A stretch of 64,000 nucleotides of DNA from Microbacteriaceae bacterium (GTDB lineage: Bacteria; Actinomycetota; Actinomycetes; Actinomycetales; Microbacteriaceae), in assembly GCA_019638805.1 (NCBI GenBank), contig JAHBTA010000002.1, forward strand, positions 310,001 to 374,000, given 5' to 3'. The notes below the pieces were generated by a model. It saw only the letters and a list, made by a program, of their open reading frames with translations. It was not told where the DNA came from and ran no database searches. A program made the position numbers and the translations under genes. This document shows, piece after piece, positions 15,181 through 23,531 of this stretch; position 1 is the stretch's first letter; every line of letters begins with the position of its first letter.

Positions 15181-15210
15181 TTGACCAAGATTGTCTGACG
15201 ATCATATAGT
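15181..15210 (+). promoter_or_regulatory. Rightward promoter of the hydrolase-CMD operon
   Basis: A TTGACC -35 box at 15181-15186 and a TATAGT -10 box at 15205-15210 are separated by 18 bp. Operator 2 fills the spacer. The start site would lie near 15217, giving a leader of about 80 bases to the AAAGGAG ribosome binding site. Confidence 0.6.
15189..15203. promoter_or_regulatory. Putative FCD-GntR operator 2 (near-perfect palindrome)
   Basis: GATTGTC-T-GACGATC has the same 15-bp layout as operator 1 with one mismatched pair, and its core also fits TNGTNNNACNA. Its centre is 63 bp from that of operator 1, close to six helical turns. It lies between the -35 and -10 boxes of the rightward promoter, a classic repressor position. 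Confidence 0.7.
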
Positions 15211-15295
15211 CATCACGAGGGCGTTCCGGCGCCCGCGGCCCGGCGGCTCCCGCCAGGGGCCCACCCCGCGAATGGCAGAACAAAGGAGTTTCGCG

Positions 15296-16093
15296 ATGTC
15301 CGACGCACCTGGACTCTCGGTCTGGTCCGTGAAGTACGGCGAGCGCGTCGTGCGCAAGAGCGACGTCTTCCACGACTACGCGCAATACGGCCTGCCCGAC
15401 GGCGACCTCGACATGGACTACAACTTCTGGGTGGTCCGCGACGGCGACACGATCATGCTCGTCGACACCGGCTACGACATCCCCAAGTTCGACTGGCTCG
15501 GCGAGATCAGCGTCACCCCGACGCCGAAGGGGCTCGAGATCCTCGGGATCGACCCGAAGGACGTGAGCATGGTCATCACGAGCCACTACCACTACGACCA
15601 CATCGGCTACCTCGGGCTGTTCCCGAACGCGCAGGTGGTCTCGGGCAAGGCCGAGCGCGACTACTGGTTCGGCAAAGAGGAGCGCGGCGAGCTCGAGGGC
15701 GAGTTCTCGACCGTCGACGACCTGGCCCCGGTGCACAAGGCCGAGGACGAGGGCCGGTTGCGCCTCATCACCGAGGAGACCGAGGTCTACCCCGGCATCC
15801 GCGTCTACCCGATCGGCGGGCACTGCCCGGGCGAGCTGCTCACGCGCATCGACACGGCGAACGGCGGCCTGATCCTCAGCGTCGACGCCGCGCACTTCTA
15901 CGAGCAGGTCGAGCACGAGTGGCCGTTCTTCGCCTTCACCGACCTCGACGAGATGAAGGCCGGCCTCGCGTTCATCACGAAGCTCGCCAAGGAGACCGGC
16001 GCGACCGTGGTCCCCGGCCACGACGGTCGAACGCGGCAGAAGTTCCCGGCCGCGCCCGGCGCAGCGGGCGAGATCGCCACCGTCCTGGCCTGA
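15296..16093 (+). CDS. Metallo-beta-lactamase-fold hydrolase, lactonase-like
   Basis: This 265-residue MBL-fold enzyme starts at the ATG at 15296, with AAAGGAG at 15282-15288. It has the zinc motif HYHYDH at residues 97-102, a later His in IGGHCPGEL, a bridging Asp in SVDAAHFYEQV and a final His in VVPGHDGRT. It is paralogous to the hydrolase at 5028-5849, with a shared -DA-HFYE- element and similar length. It is the first gene of the divergent operon, so it should be co-induced with the sugar-type transporter. It probably opens a lactone or cleaves an ester in the same pathway; the substrate is unknown. Confidence 0.88.
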   Translation: MSDAPGLSVWSVKYGERVVRKSDVFHDYAQYGLPDGDLDMDYNFWVVRDGDTIMLVDTGYDIPKFDWLGEISVTPTPKGLEILGIDPKDVSMVITSHYHYDHIGYLGLFPNAQVVSGKAERDYWFGKEERGELEGEFSTVDDLAPVHKAEDEGRLRLITEETEVYPGIRVYPIGGHCPGELLTRIDTANGGLILSVDAAHFYEQVEHEWPFFAFTDLDEMKAGLAFITKLAKETGATVVPGHDGRTRQKFPAAPGAAGEIATVLA

Positions 16094-16095
16094 TC

Positions 16096-16836
16096 GTGGC
16101 CGCGACGCCGGAGGAGATCCGAACCGAGTTCGAGCGCACCCACGGCGAGTGGGACGACTCCTGGCAGGCGGTGCTCGAACTCGATCCCGGGTTCCTGGCC
16201 GCCTACTCCGGGTACGCCGGCGTCGCCAAGCGCCAGCGGCACCTGGATGCCAAGACCCAAGCGTTCGTCGGCCTCGCCGTGGATGCCGCGACGACCCACC
16301 TGCATCGCCCCGGCATCCGGCGCCACATCGCCGCCGCCCTCGCTGCGGGTGCCACGCCGCAGGAGGTCATGGAGGTTCTGGAGTGCACCGCGACGCTCTC
16401 GATCCACGCCATGAACGTGGGCGTCCCGGTGCTCGTCGAGGTGCTGGCCGAGAAGGGCATCCGCACCGAGCCCGCACCCCTGGACGCCGAGCAGGAGCGC
16501 ATCAAGGCCGACTTCACGCGCCAGCGCGGGTACTGGAACCCGACCTGGGACGAGATGCTCGAGCTCACGCCCGAGCTCTTCGAGGCCTACACCGCGTTCT
16601 CGTCGCACCCGTGGCTGCACGGGACGCTCGGCCCGAAGCTGCGCGAGTTCATCTACATCGCGTTCGACACCTCGTCGACGCATCTGTACAAGGTGGGCCT
16701 CAAGCTGCACATCGAGAACGCGCTCGGCTACGGCGCGACCCCCCAGGAGATCCTCGAGATCATGGAGATCGCCGCCGTCATCGGAATGCAGACCGTGACC
16801 GAGGGGGCGCCGATCCTGCGCGAGCTGGCCCCGTGA
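16096..16836 (+). CDS. Two-domain carboxymuconolactone decarboxylase (CMD/AhpD-like) family protein
   Basis: This 246-residue protein starts with GTG two bases after the stop of the hydrolase gene. It has two CMD repeats. The first contains TTHLHRPGIRRH and GATPQEVMEVLE; the second contains STHLYKVGLKLH and GATPQEILEIME. No CxxC is present. It is strongly similar along its whole length to the protein at 152-862, including the IHAMN-GVP-LVEV block, so the two are probably ancient duplicates acting on related compounds. The pairing with an MBL hydrolase suggests sequential reactions. Confidence 0.87.
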   Translation: MAATPEEIRTEFERTHGEWDDSWQAVLELDPGFLAAYSGYAGVAKRQRHLDAKTQAFVGLAVDAATTHLHRPGIRRHIAAALAAGATPQEVMEVLECTATLSIHAMNVGVPVLVEVLAEKGIRTEPAPLDAEQERIKADFTRQRGYWNPTWDEMLELTPELFEAYTAFSSHPWLHGTLGPKLREFIYIAFDTSSTHLYKVGLKLHIENALGYGATPQEILEIMEIAAVIGMQTVTEGAPILRELAP

Positions 16837-17228
16837 TCCGGGTCGGTGCCGCCCTCGCGCTCGTCGCGTGCGCGGCGCTGCTGACCGGATGCGGCCCCGC
16901 CCCGGTCGGGCACGCCGAGTTCCAGCTCGTCGGCACCTGGTCGGGCGACGGCGACCCGTCCGGCGAGGGCGTCCTGTCGATGGTGGTCTCCTCGGCGGCG
17001 CTCGACGGCAGTGACTTCGACGGCGATCTCACCTTCGCGCGCGACGGGGCGGCCTCGACCGAGCCGATCCACGCCGCCATGACCCCGCACGGGCACCTGG
17101 TCGGCGAGATCGGAGAGGACGCCTCGGTCGAGGTGCACATCGTGGATCCCGTGACGCTGGACTACTGCTTCGTCGCGTACGGCACGTCGCCCGTGCACGC
17201 CTGCGGGCGGCTCGTGCGCGAGGGCTGA
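16833..17228 (+). CDS. Small lipoprotein of unknown function
   Basis: This 131-residue protein begins at a GTG that overlaps the preceding TGA (GTGA). It has a short lipoprotein signal ending LLTGC, with lipidated Cys about residue 20. The mature part is beta-rich and contains the dyad VGTWSGDGDPSGEGVLSMVV, GHLVGEIGE, and two Cys near the C-terminus (LDYCFV, HACGRL) that could form a disulfide. I do not recognise a named family. Its translational coupling to the CMD gene suggests an extracytoplasmic accessory role in the same system, perhaps substrate capture. Confidence 0.75.
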   Translation: MIRVGAALALVACAALLTGCGPAPVGHAEFQLVGTWSGDGDPSGEGVLSMVVSSAALDGSDFDGDLTFARDGAASTEPIHAAMTPHGHLVGEIGEDASVEVHIVDPVTLDYCFVAYGTSPVHACGRLVREG

Positions 17229-17231
17229 GGG

Positions 17232-18188
17232 TCAGCGGGGGAAGAGCGCGTCGATCTCGGCGAGGTCCGCGGGGGTGGGCTGCCATCCGGCGCCGGCGGC
17301 CGCGTTCTGGCGCACCTGGTCAGGGGTGGTCGCGCCCGCGATGACGCTCGCGAGCGCGGGCCGGCTGAGCAGCCACCCGATCGTCGCTTCGAGCATGCCG
17401 ATGCCGCGGGTCGCGGCGAACGCGGCGAACGCCTCCATGGCATCCCACGGGGCGTCGTCCGCGACGTGCGGCCGCTGGCGCATGATGCGGGTGTCGGCGG
17501 GGCGGTGCGTGCGCGTGAACTTGCCCGTGAAGAGCCCGTTCGCGAGCGGGAAGAAGGGCAGGAAGCCGACGCCCAGGTCCTCAGCCGCGGGAAGCAGTTC
17601 GTCCTCGGCCGAGCGCTCGAGCAGGTTGTACTGGTTCTGCGCGGAGACGAAGCGCGCACCGCCGCTCGCGCGGGCCGCCTCGTCGGCGCGGCGCAGCATC
17701 CCGGCGTCGTAATTGGAGTTGCCGATCTCGCGCACCTTGCCCTCGGTGACGAGCTCGGCCAGGGCCGCGAGGGTCTCCTCGACGGGTGTCTCGGTGTCGG
17801 GCGTGTGGTGCTGGTAGAGGTCGATCGTGTCGACGCCGAGGCGGGCGAGCGAACCCTCCACGGCCGCGCGGATGTACGCGCGCGACCCCTTCGCGGCCCC
17901 GTCTGCGAGGCCTGGGGCCATGTCGGAGTGCCCGAACTTCGTGGCGATGAGCACACCGTCGCGGCGGCCGCGCAGCGCCTCGCCGAGCATGCGCTCGCTC
18001 AGCCCGAACTCCTTGCCGTACACGTCCGCGGTGTCGAACAGCGTGATACCCGCGTCGAGGGCGGCGTGCACCACCGCGGTCGTGCCCTCCTGGTTCTCGG
18101 TCGGCGCGCCCGGCCGGCCGAAGTTGTTGCATCCCAGCCCGACGGCGGAGACGGTCAGGGACGAGGTTCCGAGCGGTCGCGTGCGCAT
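17232..18188 (-). CDS. Aldo/keto reductase
   Basis: This 318-residue NADPH-dependent aldo/keto reductase has the catalytic tetrad in view: Asp and Tyr in FDTADVYG, Lys in ATKFG and His in LYQHH. C-terminal cofactor motifs include VIAGATTPDQVRQN. It resembles the YajO/L-glyceraldehyde-3-phosphate reductase subgroup. It converges on the lipoprotein gene with a 3-base gap. Its ATG is preceded by TAGCCT 6 bases upstream, with no ribosome binding site, so it is probably translated from a leaderless mRNA and is not part of the catabolic operon. Confidence 0.92.
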   Translation of the reverse strand: MRTRPLGTSSLTVSAVGLGCNNFGRPGAPTENQEGTTAVVHAALDAGITLFDTADVYGKEFGLSERMLGEALRGRRDGVLIATKFGHSDMAPGLADGAAKGSRAYIRAAVEGSLARLGVDTIDLYQHHTPDTETPVEETLAALAELVTEGKVREIGNSNYDAGMLRRADEAARASGGARFVSAQNQYNLLERSAEDELLPAAEDLGVGFLPFFPLANGLFTGKFTRTHRPADTRIMRQRPHVADDAPWDAMEAFAAFAATRGIGMLEATIGWLLSRPALASVIAGATTPDQVRQNAAAGAGWQPTPADLAEIDALFPR

Positions 18189-18194
18189 CGTCCC

Positions 18195-18200
18195 AGGCTA
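18195..18200 (-). promoter_or_regulatory. -10 box of the aldo/keto reductase gene (leaderless)
   Basis: TAGCCT on the minus strand ends 6 bases before the ATG, which puts the transcription start at the A of the start codon. Confidence 0.55.
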
Positions 18201-18290
18201 TCCGTGACCGCTCCACTCCTCCCCAGCAGCGGTTCGGGCCGGGTCTTCCGTGATGTCCGATTCCCGCGAGTGGATGTCGGAGGCCAGGTC

Positions 18291-18296
18291 TACCGT
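18291..18296 (+). promoter_or_regulatory. -10 box of ogt (leaderless)
   Basis: TACCGT ends 6 bases before the ogt ATG. No Shine-Dalgarno sequence is present, consistent with a leaderless transcript. Confidence 0.55.
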
Positions 18297-18302
18297 GGAC
18301 GC

Positions 18303-18851
18303 ATGCACATCCCCTCTTCCGCCCCCGCCGCCCTGCGCCGCATGGCCAGCCCCATCGGGCGCATCGAACTCACCGGCAACGGCCACGCGGTCGTCTCCCT
18401 CGCGATCGAGCATGACGGGATGCTGCCGCACGACGGCGTGGACGAACTGCCCGATCCCGTGCTGGATCGCGCCGTCGAGCAGCTCGAGGAGTACTTCGCG
18501 GGCAGCCGGCGGGCCTTCGACCTCCCCGTCGAGCTGCACGGCACCGACTTCCAGCGCGCGGTGTGGGAGCAGCTCGTCGACCTCGAGTTCGGCGAGGTGG
18601 TGTCCTACGGCGAGCTCGGCCTCGGCACCGGGCGGCCCACGGCCGGGCGGGCGGTCGGTGGCGCGGTCGGGGCGAATCCGGTTCCCATCATCGTGCCCTG
18701 CCACCGGGTGCTCGGCAGCGACGGACGCATCACCGGCTACAGCGGGGGCGAGGGCATCCCCACCAAGGCGTGGCTGCTCGAGCACGAGGGCATCGCGCAT
18801 CGGACCAGGCAGCCCGAGCTGGAGATCGATCTGGACTCTTCCGCCGCGTGA
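18303..18851 (+). CDS. ogt: Methylated-DNA--protein-cysteine S-methyltransferase
   Basis: This 182-residue O6-alkylguanine repair protein transfers the alkyl group from DNA to its own cysteine and is used once. The active-site Cys133 lies in VPCHRVLGSDG. The helix-turn-helix region RAVWEQLVDLEFGEVVSYGEL and the glycine-rich YSGG-GIPTKAWLLEHEG tail match the Ogt/MGMT family. The ATG at 18303 sits 6 bases after a TACCGT -10. The stop overlaps the GTG start of tag (GTGA), making an alkylation-damage repair operon. Confidence 0.94.
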   Translation: MHIPSSAPAALRRMASPIGRIELTGNGHAVVSLAIEHDGMLPHDGVDELPDPVLDRAVEQLEEYFAGSRRAFDLPVELHGTDFQRAVWEQLVDLEFGEVVSYGELGLGTGRPTAGRAVGGAVGANPVPIIVPCHRVLGSDGRITGYSGGEGIPTKAWLLEHEGIAHRTRQPELEIDLDSSAA

Positions 18852-19432
18852 GCGGGGTCGTCACCGGGGAGGACGGGCGGGCGCGCTGCGCCTGGTCGGC
18901 GAGCGACCCGGAGTATCGCCGCTACCACGACGAGGAATGGGGCACTCCCCTCCACGGCGACCGTGCGCTGTTCGAGAAGCTCAGCCTGGAGGGCTTCCAG
19001 TCCGGGCTGAGCTGGATCACGATCCTGCGTCGACGGCCCGCGTTCCGTTCCGCGTTCGCGGGCTTCGACATCGACGCGGTCGCCGAGTTCGGGCCCGCCG
19101 ACGTCGAGCGACTCATGGACGAGGCCGGCATCATCCGCAATCGCGCCAAGATCGAGGCCACCATCCGGAATGCGCGCATCGCGCGGGAGCTTGTGGCTGG
19201 CGCGCCGGGCGCCCTGGACGAGTTGCTCTGGGGCTTCGCTCCCCCGGCGCGACCGCGGCCGCTCGCCTCCTGGAGCGAGGTTCCGGCCATCACGCCCGAG
19301 TCCACGGCCGCGAGTGCCGCGCTGCGCGCCTTGGGCTTCCGCTTCGTCGGACCGACGACGCTCTACGCCCTCATGCAGTCCGCCGGCATGGTCGACGACC
19401 ACATCGCCGGCTGCTGGCGCGCGGCGTCCTGA
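18848..19432 (+). CDS. tag: DNA-3-methyladenine glycosylase I
   Basis: This 194-residue base-excision glycosylase removes 3-methyladenine. It keeps the Tag zinc site: Cys14 and His27 near the N-terminus, and His185 and Cys189 near the C-terminus, with the same spacings (13 and 4) as the Escherichia coli enzyme. Family motifs WGTPLHGDR-LFEKLSLEG-QSGLSW and FVGPTTLYALMQS-GMVDDH are present. The GTG start overlaps the ogt stop by 4 bases, so direct-reversal and excision repair of alkylated DNA are translationally coupled. Confidence 0.95.
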   Translation: MSGVVTGEDGRARCAWSASDPEYRRYHDEEWGTPLHGDRALFEKLSLEGFQSGLSWITILRRRPAFRSAFAGFDIDAVAEFGPADVERLMDEAGIIRNRAKIEATIRNARIARELVAGAPGALDELLWGFAPPARPRPLASWSEVPAITPESTAASAALRALGFRFVGPTTLYALMQSAGMVDDHIAGCWRAAS

Positions 19433-19490
19433 ACCGCGGCGACCCGAGCCGCAGCGGCCTGAATCGCAGCGGCCTGAGCCGCGGCGGCGC
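19433..19490. repeat. Degenerate 15-bp tandem repeat, about four copies
   Basis: Between the convergent tag and yaaA stops, four successive 15-bp units can be aligned, starting at 19433, 19448, 19463 and 19478. Units 2 and 3 share CGCAGCGGCCTGA exactly; units 1 and 4 are diverged. The array fills the whole 58-base gap. It may be slippage debris and may also affect transcription termination for both genes. Confidence 0.6.
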
Positions 19491-20237
19491 TCAGACCACG
19501 AGGTCGAGCTCGCCGACGGCGCCCCGCTGCAGCCGCACCCCGGAATCCTTGGCCCAGTCGAGCAGGGACTCGGCGCACTCATGCACCCGGCCCGCCTCGA
19601 GCACCCGCCGGACGAAGGCGCCCTTGCCCGCCTTGTTGAAGTGGTTGAGCGCCCGGCGCCTGCCGGAGCCGTCCTCGCTCACCACCCGGACATAGAGCGC
19701 ATTCGGGCGATCCGGCACCGGGCCGAGCACGGCGTACGCCTCGGAACGCAGGTCGAGGATGAGCCCCGTCGTCGAGGCCAGGAGTTCCGTGAGGGGTTCG
19801 CGCCAGATCGCGGCCAGGCGCATGCCGGGCAGTCGCGAATCATGCGAGAGCCGGTAGGCCGGCAATGGATCGAGCGCTCCGGTCAGCCCGAACGCCGCCG
19901 ACGAGATCGCGACGTGCCGCCCCGCGAAGGCGCGCTGTGCGGGCGTGAGGGTGGCGGCATCCAGGGCGTCGAAGAGCACCCCGTCGTACCGGTCGATCGC
20001 GGGCATGACGGGCGAGGTGCGGATCGAGCGGTTGCGCCGCACCTCTCCGGCCTGGGTGGGTCCGAGCTTGAGCGCGGTCATGGTCGCGGCCTCGTCACGC
20101 GCCCCGACGCGCAACGCTTCGACGAGCGCGCGGCGCTGCGGGGTCAGCTCGGGGAAGGACAGCGCCGCGAGATCCAGGCGTGTGCCCTCGATGCCGCCGG
20201 GACGTTTGGTCTCGGACGGCGGCAGCAGGATCAGCAC
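19491..20237 (-). CDS. yaaA: YaaA-family peroxide-stress protein (UPF0246)
   Basis: This 248-residue protein matches the YaaA family. The N-terminus is LLPPSETKRPGG, the middle has YDGVLFDALD and AFGLTGALDPLPAYRL, and the C-terminus has NHFNKAGKGAFVR. YaaA lowers intracellular free iron and protects DNA and proteins under hydrogen peroxide stress. The gene lies 25 bases downstream of the small kinase gene, and both follow atpC in the same direction. Co-transcription from the atp operon is possible. Confidence 0.93.
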   Translation of the reverse strand: MLILLPPSETKRPGGIEGTRLDLAALSFPELTPQRRALVEALRVGARDEAATMTALKLGPTQAGEVRRNRSIRTSPVMPAIDRYDGVLFDALDAATLTPAQRAFAGRHVAISSAAFGLTGALDPLPAYRLSHDSRLPGMRLAAIWREPLTELLASTTGLILDLRSEAYAVLGPVPDRPNALYVRVVSEDGSGRRRALNHFNKAGKGAFVRRVLEAGRVHECAESLLDWAKDSGVRLQRGAVGELDLVV

Positions 20238-20262
20238 GCGACGACCGCGCGCGGCGCGGCTC

Positions 20263-20817
20263 TCATGCGCCGAGGAACGCGAGCGCCTGCTCCACGTTGA
20301 CGCCGAGCGGCTGCACGGTGTCGAGCGTGATGCGCGGTGCCGCGGCGGACTCCCCGCCCCACGGCTCCCACTCCGCGAGGCTCTGTTCGACCGCGAAAGC
20401 GGGCCCCGCCGCGTGGCGTCCGGAGCGCGCGGCGAGTCGATCGCGGTGCAGCTCGGGGTCCGAGCACATCACCTCGATGAAACGCAGGGTCGCGCTCTGT
20501 CGCGCGGCGAGCCTGACCCACTGCTCACGGGCGGGCTCGACGGCGTTGACCGCGTCGATCACGACGCCCCGTCCGCTCGCCAGGACTCCCTCGGCCATGG
20601 TCTCCGCAACGAGGTAGGCGGCCAGTCCCGTGGGCTGATCCGCACCGATGCCCGCGCTCAGGATCGCGACCTCGATCGGGTCGACCGAGAGCACGGGAAG
20701 GCCCAGCCGGTTGCTCACCACCTCGGCGATCGTGCTCTTGCCCGCGGCGGGCAGCCCCGCCGTCACGACGAGCATCGGTGCCGTCGCCGAAGCCGCATCG
20801 CCCCCGAGCTCGCTCAT
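20263..20817 (-). CDS. P-loop ATP-binding protein, predicted small-molecule kinase
   Basis: This 184-residue protein has a Walker A motif GLPAAGKST near residues 21-29 and the layout of the AAA_33/zeta-toxin-like kinase superfamily. An SVDPIE segment occupies the position of the substrate-binding Asp, GVVIDAVNAVEPAREQW follows as the Walker B region, and a late Arg-rich lid ends with DRLAARSGRH. Such proteins phosphorylate small metabolites, RNA ends or nucleotide sugars. No antitoxin gene adjoins it, so a toxin role is not supported. It begins 10 bases after atpC. Confidence 0.82.
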   Translation of the reverse strand: MSELGGDAASATAPMLVVTAGLPAAGKSTIAEVVSNRLGLPVLSVDPIEVAILSAGIGADQPTGLAAYLVAETMAEGVLASGRGVVIDAVNAVEPAREQWVRLAARQSATLRFIEVMCSDPELHRDRLAARSGRHAAGPAFAVEQSLAEWEPWGGESAAAPRITLDTVQPLGVNVEQALAFLGA

Positions 20818-20827
20818 GGCTCGACCG

Positions 20828-21088
20828 TCAGACCAGTTCGGCCTCGCCCGCCACGATCGTGACGACGTCGTTCTGCAGCGACAGGAAGCCGTCCTCCGCG
20901 TTCGCGGTGACGACCTCGCCCTCCGGGGTGGTGATGCGCACCTGGCCGCTCGCGAGGATCCCGAGCACGGGCTCGTGACCGGCCAGCAGGCCGATCTCCC
21001 CCACCGTGGTGCGGGCGACGACCTGCTTCGCGGCGCCGGACCACACCTCGCGGTCCGCCGCCACGACACTCACCTGGAGCGAGGCCAT
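20828..21088 (-). CDS. atpC: F0F1 ATP synthase subunit epsilon
   Basis: This 86-residue protein is the beta-sandwich part of subunit epsilon: LQVSVVAADREVWSG, GEIGLLAGHEPVLGIL, EDGFLSLQNDVVTIVAGEAELV. The C-terminal two-helix hairpin that mediates ATP-dependent inhibition in many bacteria is missing, as is usual in high-GC actinobacteria. The ATG at 21088 is 2 bases after the atpD stop. It is the last gene of the atp operon. Confidence 0.95.
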   Translation of the reverse strand: MASLQVSVVAADREVWSGAAKQVVARTTVGEIGLLAGHEPVLGILASGQVRITTPEGEVVTANAEDGFLSLQNDVVTIVAGEAELV

Positions 21089-21090
21089 GG

Positions 21091-23471
<2,381 letters not shown>

Positions 23472-23531
23472 GTCTGTGTCTCTTCCTTATCCGGTGATCG
23501 AGTGGCGCGGAGCGATATGCGTCAGCAGCGA

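Noticed and set aside
15191..15295. Upstream TTG start for the MBL hydrolase at 15296
   Set aside because: The TTG lies within operator 2 and upstream of the -10 box; the ATG at 15296 has a near-perfect AAAGGAG and matches the family N-terminus.
5028..16093. Quorum-quenching (AHL lactonase) interpretation of the MBL proteins
   Set aside because: The zinc motif alone does not set the substrate; no luxI/luxR-type genes are present and the setting is transport plus dehydrogenases.
20263..20817. Zeta-type toxin
   Set aside because: The P-loop layout fits, but no epsilon-like antitoxin or other toxin-antitoxin hallmark adjoins it.
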